DNA of 64,000 nucleotides. Source: Planctomycetota bacterium. Lineage in GTDB: Bacteria > Planctomycetota > Phycisphaerae > Sedimentisphaerales > Anaerobacaceae. Both the position numbers and the translations under genes were made by a program. The notes beneath the pieces are model-generated. The model ran no database searches and had not been told where the DNA came from. It saw only the letters and a list, made by a program, of their open reading frames with translations. The stretch spans positions 22,636 to 86,635 of the forward strand of contig JAUWIG010000025.1 of assembly GCA_030605475.1 (NCBI GenBank), given 5' to 3'. This document shows positions 51,805-59,978 of the stretch, piece after piece (within the stretch, counting starts at the first letter, position 1; every line of letters starts with the position of its first letter).

Positions 51805-52824
51805 TTAACTGTTTGAAACCTCAATTAACTTTTCCAGACATCCCATCGCCCTGCCGTCACTGACCGAGGTATTTGCCCTGGCTTTCGCCGATTCGAAATC
51901 ATCAGCCAGACCAGAGACTATTACAGCAGCAGCGGCGTTTAGAATAACAATATCTTTGCGTGGCCCGGTCTCTTTAGCGCTTAGTATGTCCCTTAAGACC
52001 TTCGCACTTGTTTTGGCATCGGTTGCCTTTAATTCCTCTATACCGGCCAACGTAATACCAAAATCTTTCGGATTAAGTTCTTTTCTCGTAATTTGGCCGT
52101 TCTTTAGTTCTGCTATTTTGGTAATTCCAGCCGTGCCTATCTCATCCAACCCTTCACTATGAACCACCATTGCGTACCGTATACCCAACAGTTTAAGTGC
52201 CTCGACTATTCGTTCCATCAGATTTTCATCGGCCACGCCCATCACCTGTCCCTGCGCATTGGCCGGATTCGCTAAGGGGCCAAGGATGTTGAAGACGGTT
52301 CTAAAACCGAGATTTTTTCGTATCGGCTGAACATATTTCATCGCCGGATGGAACATAGGCGCGAACATAAATCCGATATGCGCCTGCTTTATACACTCTG
52401 CCACGGTCTCTGCACCGGCGTCTATCTTCACTCCCAACTCTTCAAGCACATCCGCCGAGCCACAGCCGCTGGTTATACCGCGGTTGCCATGCTTGGCGAC
52501 ATAAACCCCTGCTCCAGCTGCCACCAGCGCAGATGCGGTTGAAATATTAAAGGTTTTTATTTTCGCCCCGCCTGTGCCGCAGGTGTCGACAAGGTTATTA
52601 ACATCGACCTTTACGGCAACAGCATGTTCCCGTAGCGACTTGGCAAGCCCCGCCAGTTCCGCCGCCGTCGCCCCCTTAATGCGCATTGCTGTAAGAAATG
52701 CTGCAATCTGAACCTCGCTGACCTGCCCTTCAAAAACAATATCCAACAATCTCCTCGCCTGCTCAAAGCTCAAACTTTCCCCCTGCAGTAACGGCTCAAT
52801 ATATTCAGTTATTGCTGCCATCAT
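51805..52824 (-). CDS. trpD: Anthranilate phosphoribosyltransferase
   Basis: 339 residues. VDTCGTGGAKIKTFNISTAS, KHGNRGITSGCGSADVLEEL, FMFAPMFHPAMKYV and LGPLANPANA are TrpD signatures. It transfers phosphoribose from PRPP to anthranilate. Follows trpG by 6 bp and is not fused to it. Confidence 0.96.
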   Translation of the reverse strand: MMAAITEYIEPLLQGESLSFEQARRLLDIVFEGQVSEVQIAAFLTAMRIKGATAAELAGLAKSLREHAVAVKVDVNNLVDTCGTGGAKIKTFNISTASALVAAGAGVYVAKHGNRGITSGCGSADVLEELGVKIDAGAETVAECIKQAHIGFMFAPMFHPAMKYVQPIRKNLGFRTVFNILGPLANPANAQGQVMGVADENLMERIVEALKLLGIRYAMVVHSEGLDEIGTAGITKIAELKNGQITRKELNPKDFGITLAGIEELKATDAKTSAKVLRDILSAKETGPRKDIVILNAAAAVIVSGLADDFESAKARANTSVSDGRAMGCLEKLIEVSNS

Positions 52825-52830
52825 CAGCCC

Positions 52831-53433
52831 TTACTTTTTATTTCTTGCCGCCGCGATTGACAGAACATTTTCAATTATCTTGCCGCCTGCGGGGGTTAAA
52901 ATACTTTCCGGATGAAACTGTACACCGAATATTGGAAGCTCTTTATGCTCAATGCCCATATTGATGCCCTCGAACTCAGCCGTCTGTTCCAGACATTCCG
53001 GCAGCTCCAGTGTACAGAGACTATGATATCGTCCTGCCTGCAGTGGATTTTCGACGCCGGCAAATATGCCCTTTTGATTGTGTGTCACTCTTGAGGGCTT
53101 ACCGTGCATCGGTACCGGCGCATGACCAATTTTGGCGCCGAAATATTGTGCTATTACCTGGTGGCCCAAGCATACGCCGAAGATAGGCAGTTTATCTTTG
53201 AAATAACCTACCGCCAAAAGAGAAACACCGGCTGTGTCCGGCGCGCCCGGTCCCGGAGAAATCACAAGCAGGTCGGGACCGAACTCATCGGCCAATGCCT
53301 TAAGCTCTTCAATGTCGGTGTCGGCACGATAAACCTTGGCCAGACAATTGCGCTTGCAAAAATTATCGACCAGATTGTATGTGAACGAATCGAAATTATC
53401 GATGAACAAAACTTTTCTGTTTGTAGTTTCCAT
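52831..53433 (-). CDS. trpG: Anthranilate synthase glutamine amidotransferase component
   Basis: 200 residues, class I amidotransferase. LFIDNFDSFTYNLVDNF, LVISPGPGAPDTAGV, FGVCLGHQVIAQYFGA with the nucleophilic Cys, and FGVQFHPESILTP with His and Glu of the triad. It supplies ammonia to TrpE. Starts 12 bp after the trpE stop. Confidence 0.95.
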   Translation of the reverse strand: METTNRKVLFIDNFDSFTYNLVDNFCKRNCLAKVYRADTDIEELKALADEFGPDLLVISPGPGAPDTAGVSLLAVGYFKDKLPIFGVCLGHQVIAQYFGAKIGHAPVPMHGKPSRVTHNQKGIFAGVENPLQAGRYHSLCTLELPECLEQTAEFEGINMGIEHKELPIFGVQFHPESILTPAGGKIIENVLSIAAARNKK

Positions 53434-53445
53434 AAGCGGTTATCC

Positions 53446-55110
53446 TTACTTCTGCTGTCCGCGAACCGCACGCAAACAGGATTTTGCTTTGTGCTCTGTT
53501 TCCTCAAATTCCGTCTTCGGGACACTGTCGTGCACGATGCCCGCACCGACTCGAATATAAGCCATATGGTCCTTGACCTGCAGGCTTCTTATAGTAATAC
53601 AACTGTCGAATTGGCCGTCCACGGTCAGATAGCAAACAGCCCCGCCGTAGTAGCCGCGTTTGGTTTTTTCATACAGACGTATTAGTTTCATTGCTTCAAT
53701 CTTCGGAGCTCCCGTAAGTGTCCCCATATTCATCGTGGCAAGATACGCATTTAACGCATCAAGGTCCGCTGCGAGTTTGCCTTTAACATTACTCACCAGA
53801 TGTTGCACCGAAGCGTATTTTTCCACTGTCAGCAGTTCGGTAACGACCCTGCTGCCGGGCTTGGCCACGCGCGCAATATCATTTCTGGCCAAATCAACCA
53901 GCATTATATGCTCGGCCAATTCTTTACGGTCGAGTTTCAGTTCCGCCTCATACCTAAAATCAGTGTCGGCATCAATTTTACTACCAATTTTGCCTCTGGG
54001 CTTTGTGCCAGCTATGGGCCTGATTTCCACATTGCGCGGCTCAGTCCCGCTGACCCCGTTAGAAGTAAGGCCCTTTGTGGGCCTGCCAGAGTCTCGCTGC
54101 GAACTTCTAACGGGGCTGACACGCAAATTCAGTTCCGGACTGGAGCCTAACAATATCGTATTAGGGGTGTTCAGATAAAACATATACGGCGAAGGGTTCA
54201 ATTCCCTCAGCCGCTTATAAACATCAAGCGGCTCATCCGGGCAGGGCTCGATTTTCGTCCTGCTCAAAACAACCTGAAGAATATCACCGTCGAGAATATG
54301 CTGCTTGGCGGTCTTAACCATCTTTTCATATTCGCCCTGGTTGGTATCGGTTGAGGCCGCTGCAAGTGAGCCGGTAAACTGATGCCCTTTCGGTGTGTCA
54401 AATCGTGCGATATTAAAATAGTAGTCGAAGCACTCCTGCGCCTCGGCGATTATAGCCTCACGGTCGCCATCGGTTATGACGCAATTGACAATCACATAGC
54501 CTTTGCCGTGTTCGTGGTCGCACAGAAAGATATTGTCGGCAAAATAAAGCTCGTAGTCAGGATTGCCCAACAGGTCTTCTGAACTTTGAGGCAGTTTTTC
54601 AAACTGGTCTATAAAATCATAGCTTAGAGCCCCAAAAAGTCCGCAGGTTACACGGAACGGCTTACTGGCAAGGCTAAAGGCAAAAGCAACCGCCCGCAAT
54701 ACATCCATTTGATTTGTTCCGGTCAGCCGGGTTTGCTCATCAACCACTTCCTTGGTTTGCTTGATTCTGCCGGTAATCGCTTCCGGGCCGAATTCCACCG
54801 ATTCGCAAAAGCCGAACCTATCTTTATCACCGGATAAATACTCTATTATGCGCTTTCCGGTATTACTCAATGCCTTGATAGTAAACTCGCTACCTGTACC
54901 GGTAAGATAAAGTGCCGGCCTTGCTGTGCCGAAGCTCAACGCATTTTCTGCCAGATAGTCCGCCGCCTCGAATAGGCAGCAGTTTTTCGACCTGCCGTAG
55001 TCGCTTAGCCTGGCAAAAAAGTCCATCGGGTCGGCCATATCTATGTGTTTGACGATAGGTATGATTTGCCCGGCCCTGGCACCGGCTATTATTTGTTTAT
55101 AATCATCCAT
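53446..55110 (-). CDS. trpE: Anthranilate synthase component I
   Basis: 554 residues from the ATG at 55110 (AAAGGT upstream). The N-terminal regulatory part is followed by the chorismate-binding domain: LQVVLSRTKIEP, NPSPYMFYLNTPNTILLGSS, IRPIAGTKPRG, ELKLDRKELAEHIMLVDLAR and VVTELLTVEKYASVQHLVSN, then GTLTGAPKIEAMKLI. It makes anthranilate from chorismate with TrpG. Residues 332-353 (SPVRSSQRD...TSNGV) are an in-frame palindromic element in the loop before GTEPRNVEIRPI. First structural gene after an attenuator. Confidence 0.95.
   Translation of the reverse strand: MDDYKQIIAGARAGQIIPIVKHIDMADPMDFFARLSDYGRSKNCCLFEAADYLAENALSFGTARPALYLTGTGSEFTIKALSNTGKRIIEYLSGDKDRFGFCESVEFGPEAITGRIKQTKEVVDEQTRLTGTNQMDVLRAVAFAFSLASKPFRVTCGLFGALSYDFIDQFEKLPQSSEDLLGNPDYELYFADNIFLCDHEHGKGYVIVNCVITDGDREAIIAEAQECFDYYFNIARFDTPKGHQFTGSLAAASTDTNQGEYEKMVKTAKQHILDGDILQVVLSRTKIEPCPDEPLDVYKRLRELNPSPYMFYLNTPNTILLGSSPELNLRVSPVRSSQRDSGRPTKGLTSNGVSGTEPRNVEIRPIAGTKPRGKIGSKIDADTDFRYEAELKLDRKELAEHIMLVDLARNDIARVAKPGSRVVTELLTVEKYASVQHLVSNVKGKLAADLDALNAYLATMNMGTLTGAPKIEAMKLIRLYEKTKRGYYGGAVCYLTVDGQFDSCITIRSLQVKDHMAYIRVGAGIVHDSVPKTEFEETEHKAKSCLRAVRGQQK
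54054..54115. repeat. Type-1 palindromic element in trpE (62 bp)
   Basis: CCCCGTTAGAAGT and ACTTCTAACGGGG are 13-bp perfect ends; CTGA lies on both sides (54050-54053 and 54116-54119). 66 bp in all, 22 codons, in frame. The middle carries a GGCCCTTTGTGGGCC hairpin. Confidence 0.95.
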
Positions 55111-55162
55111 TGTTTTTACCTTTGATTGCAATTTTTATCCCAAAATCACCTAAAATACAAAT

Positions 55163-55198
55163 AAAAAACGCAGCCTGCTTTTCCAACAGGCTGCGTTT
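55163..55198 (-). terminator. trp attenuator terminator
   Basis: On the minus strand AACGCAGCCTG, a 9-nt loop, CAGGCTGCGTT and a run of T form an 11-bp stem terminator that ends about 55 bp before the trpE ATG. Upstream, CCAGCAGGC in the leader peptide gene can pair with GCCTGTTGG in the 5' arm (one G-U pair), giving an anti-terminator, while the same CCAGCAGGC can be sequestered by GCCTGC right after the Trp codons. Confidence 0.9.
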
Positions 55199-55229
55199 TT
55201 CGCAAATCTAACAGATTTTTTACAGCAAA

Positions 55230-55304
55230 TTACCGCTTGCCTGCTGGATTGCTTTCCGCAGGCCACCACCAGCTAATGGTATTTTTACGGTCAATTCGCC
55301 TCAT
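55230..55304 (-). CDS. trpL: trp operon leader peptide with three consecutive Trp codons
   Basis: 24 codons: MRRIDRKNTIS, then WWW, then PAESNPAGKR and TAA. Three adjacent TGG codons directly before the 1:2 hairpin are the hallmark of ribosome-mediated trp attenuation. When Trp-tRNA is short the ribosome stalls on WWW, frees CCAGCAGGC to pair with the terminator arm, and trpE is transcribed. Start ATG at 55304 is only about 10 bp from the promoter -10 box, so the mRNA would be leaderless or nearly so, and no Shine-Dalgarno is present. It is too short for ordinary ORF calling. Confidence 0.88.
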   Translation of the reverse strand: MRRIDRKNTISWWWPAESNPAGKR

Positions 55305-55313
55305 AGTGCTAAT

Positions 55314-55342
55314 ATTAAACCAGGTTCGTTCAGCTTTGTCAA
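55314..55342 (-). promoter_or_regulatory. trp operon promoter
   Basis: On the minus strand a perfect -35 TTGACA (55337-55342), a 17-bp spacer and -10 TTTAAT (55314-55319). The expected transcription start near 55307 lies at most a few bases before the trpL ATG. No operator-like palindrome overlaps it. Confidence 0.82.
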
Positions 55343-55376
55343 GGATAATTATGAATAAAGTACTCTGGCCTGTTGA

Positions 55377-55418
55377 CCCCGTTAGAAATTCTACAAAGAA
55401 GGAAAATTTCTAACGGCC
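55377..55418. repeat. Type-1 palindromic element upstream of the trp promoter (42 bp)
   Basis: CCCCGTTAGAAATT and AATTTCTAACGGCC form the ends; TTGA lies on both sides (55373-55376 and 55419-55422). Intergenic, 42 + 4 = 46 bp, not a multiple of three. It lies between the divergent trp and kdsB units. Confidence 0.85.
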
Positions 55419-55496
55419 TTGACAAACCATCCTATTTGGCTTACTATACTTCGGCAGTAGTTTTTTTATAGAATTCTGCTGCCGGGAAAGGTAAGT

Positions 55497-56351
55497 GTGA
55501 ATCCCGTTAGAAATCCTATAACTGACAATGGTAATGGGGAAGCCGGCAGAAATGCCGGGGTTGCTGAAAAAGCCGCCAGAGGTCACATTTCTAACGGGAT
55601 GAAGATTTTAGTTTGTATTCCTGCTCGTTACAATTCTGCCAGATTCCCAGGAAAAATTCTCGCCAAAGATACAGGCAAATTTCTTATCCAGCACACCTGG
55701 GAGCAGGCCTGCTTGGCCAGGCTGCCAGATAAGGTAATAATAGCAGCCGACGATGAAAGGATTGCTGCCGCTGCTAATACGTTCGGCGCCGAATGCATTC
55801 TAACCTCGCCCAAGCACAAAAGCGGCACCGACCGCATCTCCGAAGCTGTTGCTGACATCGACGTTGACATCGTGGTAAACTTGCAGGCTGATGAGCTGCA
55901 GATTGACCCGGAAAATATCGATTATCTTGCAAAGTTGCTGCTTGATAACCCGCAATGCCAAATGGCCACACTGGTTGCTGAATTTGAAGACGCCGAGATG
56001 CTCCGCGACCCGAATATTGTCAAAGTAGTGGTTGACAGAGACAACTACGCAATCTACTTCTCGCGGTCGGTTATCCCTTATGACAGAAAAGCCGGCGGTC
56101 CTGGAGAAATAAAAAATTACTTACGACATATCGGCATTTATGCCTACAGAAAAGATTTTCTGCTGAAAATTACGTCGATGCCGCAGAGCAGGTTGGAGAG
56201 AATCGAAAAACTTGAGCAGTTGCGGGCGATTGAAAATGGCTACTCAATTTTGGTCGGCAAAGTCGAACACACCTGCGACGGAATAGATACGCCAGAACAG
56301 TATGAAGAATTTGTCAAACGATATAAAAAACAAGAGCAGAAATCAAGGTGA
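55497..56351 (+). CDS. kdsB: 3-deoxy-manno-octulosonate cytidylyltransferase
   Basis: 284 residues as read from GTG 55497, which has AAAGG 5 bp upstream; the native protein begins at MKILVCIPARYNSARFPGKI (ATG 55599). The 34 extra N-terminal residues are a translated palindromic element (NPVRNPITDN... to HISNG). Signatures: IPARYNSARFPGKILA, VNLQADELQIDPENI, RHIGIYAYRKDFLLK and LEQLRAIENGY. It activates Kdo to CMP-Kdo for LPS, and so pairs with the Kdo-kinase-like gene at 9648. Confidence 0.93.
   Translation: MNPVRNPITDNGNGEAGRNAGVAEKAARGHISNGMKILVCIPARYNSARFPGKILAKDTGKFLIQHTWEQACLARLPDKVIIAADDERIAAAANTFGAECILTSPKHKSGTDRISEAVADIDVDIVVNLQADELQIDPENIDYLAKLLLDNPQCQMATLVAEFEDAEMLRDPNIVKVVVDRDNYAIYFSRSVIPYDRKAGGPGEIKNYLRHIGIYAYRKDFLLKITSMPQSRLERIEKLEQLRAIENGYSILVGKVEHTCDGIDTPEQYEEFVKRYKKQEQKSR
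55501..55600. repeat. Type-1 palindromic element at the kdsB start (about 98 bp)
   Basis: ATCCCGTTAGAAAT and ATTTCTAACGGGAT are 14-bp perfect ends. The interior is longer than in the 62-bp copies and holds GCCGGCAGAAATGCCGG, a second hairpin, which may be a nested insertion. The right end contributes the A and T of the native kdsB ATG. Confidence 0.85.
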
Positions 56352-56384
56352 CGAGTACAACGTTTCGTAAATCTCGTTACTATG

Positions 56385-56485
56385 TCAGAAGGAGATTGCT
56401 TCGTCGCTTCGCTCCTCGCAATGACATAGGCCTGCGTCCGGTGTCATTGCGAGCGACGCGTAGCCGAGCGTGGTAATCTCGTAGT
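56385..56485. repeat. CATTGCGAG-type inverted dispersed repeat
   Basis: GAGATTGCTTCGTCGCTTCG and CTCGCAATGAC face GTCATTGCGAGCGACGCG and GTAATCTCG, an inverted pair about 100 bp long. A half copy lies at 49082-49112. Such sequences are a class of dispersed bacterial repeats. Confidence 0.65.
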
Positions 56486-56531
56486 CGTACTATTTCTGAA
56501 ATCGTGTGCTGGTAACCAGGAGGTGCTCAGA

Positions 56532-57206
56532 ATGGTAGATAATTTTTGGATTCTCGTAACCCAAGTGTGTAGTATTTTGGTTTATGTTGGCGTGGCTTTT
56601 GGATTATATAGGCTGTTGGCCGCGCAGAAAGATGCAACAATTCAGGCTAAGGACGCAACGATAGAAAACTTAGAGAAGCGGCTGAATGAGTCCGAAAGCA
56701 ATCTTCCCGATGTTCTTGTAGAACAATTGGAAAGCCGGCTTGAAGTCGCAAAAAGAGAAATTGCTAGGTTGAAAGATGACACAAAGAGACCTTTAAGCGA
56801 AATAGAGTCGTTGAGGAAAAAGCAAGAAGTAACCAGTGAAGTAGTAGTCAACCTGCTTAATACAATCAAAGTATTTCAGTTTTTGTCCAATTTCAAAAAC
56901 AAGTATTATAATGATTTTGTAATACGTATATGTGGCGGCATGGATGACGCAGTGAAAACAATCTTGTCAGCAGGCACTATTGCCGATTTAGCAGCTCAAC
57001 ATGGGAAAACCATAAGAAAAGTGCATGGGGGTGTGAATCAATTTAAGGATGACAAGGGTGGGGAAACATTTACATTTAGTTGGACTCGCATGGGATCACC
57101 GACAGCCAGCTACAAGATATTTGAAGACGGTAGAATTGTGATCAATAATATAGCAAACAACGAGTTCATCAGAAACCATAACACAATACGAAATGAAATA
57201 GAGTAA
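56532..57206 (+). CDS. Membrane-anchored coiled-coil protein of unknown function
   Basis: 224 residues; start ATG 56532 set by AGGAGGTG 6 bp upstream. One N-terminal membrane segment (ILVTQVCSILVYVGVAFGLY), then a coiled coil with short repeats (KDATIQAKDATIENLEKRLN) to about residue 110, and a C-terminal globular part FSNFKNKYYNDFVIRICGGM-like in character and HGKTIRKVHGGVNQFKD. No family recognised. It is flanked by dispersed repeats and stands alone. Confidence 0.65.
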   Translation: MVDNFWILVTQVCSILVYVGVAFGLYRLLAAQKDATIQAKDATIENLEKRLNESESNLPDVLVEQLESRLEVAKREIARLKDDTKRPLSEIESLRKKQEVTSEVVVNLLNTIKVFQFLSNFKNKYYNDFVIRICGGMDDAVKTILSAGTIADLAAQHGKTIRKVHGGVNQFKDDKGGETFTFSWTRMGSPTASYKIFEDGRIVINNIANNEFIRNHNTIRNEIE

Positions 57207-57339
57207 AATCGAACTGAATAAATACCAGATTCTTTGCTTAGAATGACGAAAGGCTTACTGAATCCCCGCTTTCGCGGGAATGACAGATCGTGCGATTGTC
57301 TCGTAGAACAAAATCATAGGGTTATTTAGCAAAAAAGAT

Positions 57340-58059
57340 ATGGAAATTGATGAAACAATAAACAAGTGGCTAACACTCTTAGATAACGAACTTGCGAGTA
57401 TAAGAGGACAAATTGATACTAATCTTGGAATCTCAGACGGAAAAAATTGTATTTATAACTACTGTTTATTGGTCAAGACTTTGGCCGATAACTATTCAAC
57501 ATCTATTTTACAGTTATATAATCAAGGTAAAGAGCTTCCTGCAAAAATTACTCTTCGAACATTGGCCGAGTTGGTCATAAAGTTTTCTTGGTGTATATGC
57601 GAAGCTCACAAAGATATTTCTGCATTTTTTGTTAACAGTGAAAGATGGACGAAAAACTCATTGAAAGAACAACAGAAATTCTTGAAAAGAGCTTTTGAAT
57701 GTTTTGGCGATAAGCAAATAGAACAAAATCTTAAGGAATGTCAGGATGGTATTGACAAGCTGATCAACACTGGCAATATGCCGGATAATGCCCAACTTTG
57801 TAAGGATTTATTTGGGAAAGAGGGCAGTTTGAATTATTTGATTCTATTCGGTAGTCTTCATGAAGTAGTACATTCTGATTTAACCTTTCTTCAAAAGCTT
57901 AAATTTGGTGATAAAGGTACCTTAATAAGTGATGATGACGGTGAAATTATTAAACCGATGTGTATGGCATGTATTTATTTACTGTTAAAGTATATTTATC
58001 AATATTATAAAGTAGATTTTTCCATAATTGAATCTGACTATTTAAGACTTAAAAAATGA
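57340..58059 (+). CDS. DUF5677-like protein of unknown function
   Basis: 239 residues, all-helical. LPAKITLRTLAELVIKFSWC followed by ICEA, then FVNSERWTKNSLKEQQKFL, and LFGSLHEVVHSDLTFLQKL. The R-x2-E in helix 3 and the H-x2-VH-x-D later resemble DUF5677 proteins, many of which look HEPN-related. Lower GC than its neighbours by eye. Between repeat-rich spacers. Confidence 0.6.
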   Translation: MEIDETINKWLTLLDNELASIRGQIDTNLGISDGKNCIYNYCLLVKTLADNYSTSILQLYNQGKELPAKITLRTLAELVIKFSWCICEAHKDISAFFVNSERWTKNSLKEQQKFLKRAFECFGDKQIEQNLKECQDGIDKLINTGNMPDNAQLCKDLFGKEGSLNYLILFGSLHEVVHSDLTFLQKLKFGDKGTLISDDDGEIIKPMCMACIYLLLKYIYQYYKVDFSIIESDYLRLKK

Positions 58060-58065
58060 GAAGTA

Positions 58066-58145
58066 ATCTCTCTGTGTTCTCTGTGGCCTCTGTGGCTTAA
58101 AAAAATGAATTTGTATATACTCTGTGGCAAAAATAAAAAGGAAAA
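58066..58145. repeat. CTCTGTGGCC-type repeat upstream of pyrG
   Basis: CTCTCTGTGTTCTCTGTGGC and CTCTGTGGCTTAAA, then ACTCTGTGGCAAAAA. Related copies: CTCTCTGTGCCCTCTGCGGC at 34522-34541 and TAGCCGCAGAGGGTGGAGAG at 8862-8881. It is a family of degenerate direct words in intergenic DNA. Confidence 0.6.
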
Positions 58146-58148
58146 CCT

Positions 58149-59963
58149 ATGAAAGAAAGCAACAGGTCCCTCGACTCCGCTCGGGATGACCGAGAACCGG
58201 TCAATTTATTGGCGTCTGTCAGTGACGTTTCGACCGAAAGCGAGTTTTTCTCTCCTGTGCCGGACGGTTACAAAAAAGGCAAGACCCGCTACTGCTTCGT
58301 CCTCGGAACGGTGATGAGCGGGCTGGGCAAAGGGATATTCTCATCGTGCCTTGCCAAACTTATGCAGGATAAGGGGCTAAAGGTCACGCCAATCAAGCTC
58401 GAAGGCTATTTGAACATAGATTCCGGGACGCTGAATCCATTTCGCCACGGCGAGGTATTTGTGCTGGACGACGGTATGGAATGCGATATGGATTTGGGCA
58501 CCTATGAGAGAATGCTCAATCAGAATCTAAGCAGAGCAAACTTTGCCACAAGCGGCCAGATATTCAGTTCAATTTTGCACAAGGAACGCCACGGCGATTA
58601 TCTCGGCAGAGACGTCCAGATGATTCCGCATGTTACCGGCGAGGTCAAACTAAAACTTCGTCAGCTGGCAACCGAAACCGATGCCGATATGGTATTTGTC
58701 GAGATTGGCGGCACGGTCGGCGATTTGGAAAACGCCTATTACATCGAGGCGATGCGCGAGCTGGCTTACGAAGAAGGACCAAATAGCTGCTGCTTCGTAG
58801 CACTGACCTATATACTGGAACCAAAAACCCTCGGTGAACAAAAATCAAAGGCCGCACAATTAGGAATCAAGCAGCTTATGCAATGCGGCGTTCAGCCGGA
58901 CATTATTGCCTGCAGGGCAGCCAATCCCATAAGTGAAAAGGTCCGGCAGAAAATAAGCGTATACAGTAATGTCCCCCTTAAAAGAGTCTTCAACATGCCC
59001 GACTCTGCCAGTATCTATATGATACCGGCTATGCTAAGAGACGGTGGCCTGGATTTCGAGGTCGCCAGATTGCTCAAAATAGAGGACAGAATCAATCTGC
59101 GGCACGAGCGCAAGGCCTGGATTCGGTGGTGCGATTTCACCGACAAAATTGATGCTGCTAATCGTGAAATAACCATCGGCATCACAGGAAAATACACATC
59201 CGTCCGCGACAGCTATGCTTCGATAATCAATGCCCTTGAGCATGCGGGCGTCGCGCTTGGTTGTCAAGTCTATATCAAATTCATTGAGACAACCAGCGTT
59301 ACCGATGAGAATGTAGCCGAGCATCTGGCTAACATTGATGGTATTATTGTCCCCGGCGGGTTCGGCACCCGCGGTGCGGAAGGAAAAAGGGCTTGTATAA
59401 AGTATGCCAGAGAAAACAATTTGCCTTACCTGGGATTATGTTTTGGCTTTCAAATGGCCGTTATAGAATTTGCCCGTAATGTTTGTGGGCTGACAGAAGC
59501 CAACAGTACCGAGATTGAACCGGATTGTCCCGAGCCGGTAATCGATATATTGCCGGAGCAGAAGAAAATAGAAAGCCTTGGCGGAAATATGCGCCTTGGC
59601 GGAAGGGATATAGAATTGAAACCCAAGACGCTGGCGTGGGAGCTTTTTGGCAAGGCCGACTCCGTACGAATGCGATTCAGACATCGTTACGAGGTTGACC
59701 CCCGTTATATTGAACAGTTGGAAACCGCTGGTATGGTATTTTCCGGCAAAGCTCCTAATCAGCCAATTATGCAAATTTTGGAAATTCCGTCCCATCCGTA
59801 CTTTTGCGGCACCCAGGCACATCCCTGCCTGACGTCACGTCCATTAAGACCTCAACCTATGTTTGTAGGACTCGTTGCAGCAGCAATGCAAAAACATTAC
59901 CCCCAGGAAAAACTGCCCGATTGTGTAAAGGCCGCCCGAAAAGTGTGTAACCGCAATGATTAG
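58149..59963 (+). CDS. pyrG: CTP synthase, divergent
   Basis: 604 residues. The synthetase domain has FVLGTVMSGLGKGIFSSCLA, KLEGYLNIDSGTLNPFRHGE, ECDMDLGTYERML and EIGGTVGDLEN; the amidotransferase domain has IIVPGGFGTRGAEGK, YLGLCFGFQMAVIEFARN (Cys nucleophile) and RHRYEVDPRYI. The canonical triad glutamate in QFHPEF is replaced: it reads TQAHPCLTSRP, so His stays but Glu is Cys. The N-terminal extension of about 47 residues contains RSLDSARDDRE, a dispersed repeat (CCCTCGACTCCGCTCGGGAT) read in frame. It makes CTP from UTP; glutamine use may be impaired. Confidence 0.9.
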   Translation: MKESNRSLDSARDDREPVNLLASVSDVSTESEFFSPVPDGYKKGKTRYCFVLGTVMSGLGKGIFSSCLAKLMQDKGLKVTPIKLEGYLNIDSGTLNPFRHGEVFVLDDGMECDMDLGTYERMLNQNLSRANFATSGQIFSSILHKERHGDYLGRDVQMIPHVTGEVKLKLRQLATETDADMVFVEIGGTVGDLENAYYIEAMRELAYEEGPNSCCFVALTYILEPKTLGEQKSKAAQLGIKQLMQCGVQPDIIACRAANPISEKVRQKISVYSNVPLKRVFNMPDSASIYMIPAMLRDGGLDFEVARLLKIEDRINLRHERKAWIRWCDFTDKIDAANREITIGITGKYTSVRDSYASIINALEHAGVALGCQVYIKFIETTSVTDENVAEHLANIDGIIVPGGFGTRGAEGKRACIKYARENNLPYLGLCFGFQMAVIEFARNVCGLTEANSTEIEPDCPEPVIDILPEQKKIESLGGNMRLGGRDIELKPKTLAWELFGKADSVRMRFRHRYEVDPRYIEQLETAGMVFSGKAPNQPIMQILEIPSHPYFCGTQAHPCLTSRPLRPQPMFVGLVAAAMQKHYPQEKLPDCVKAARKVCNRND

Positions 59964-59978
59964 CGGTTCCTGCAGGGA

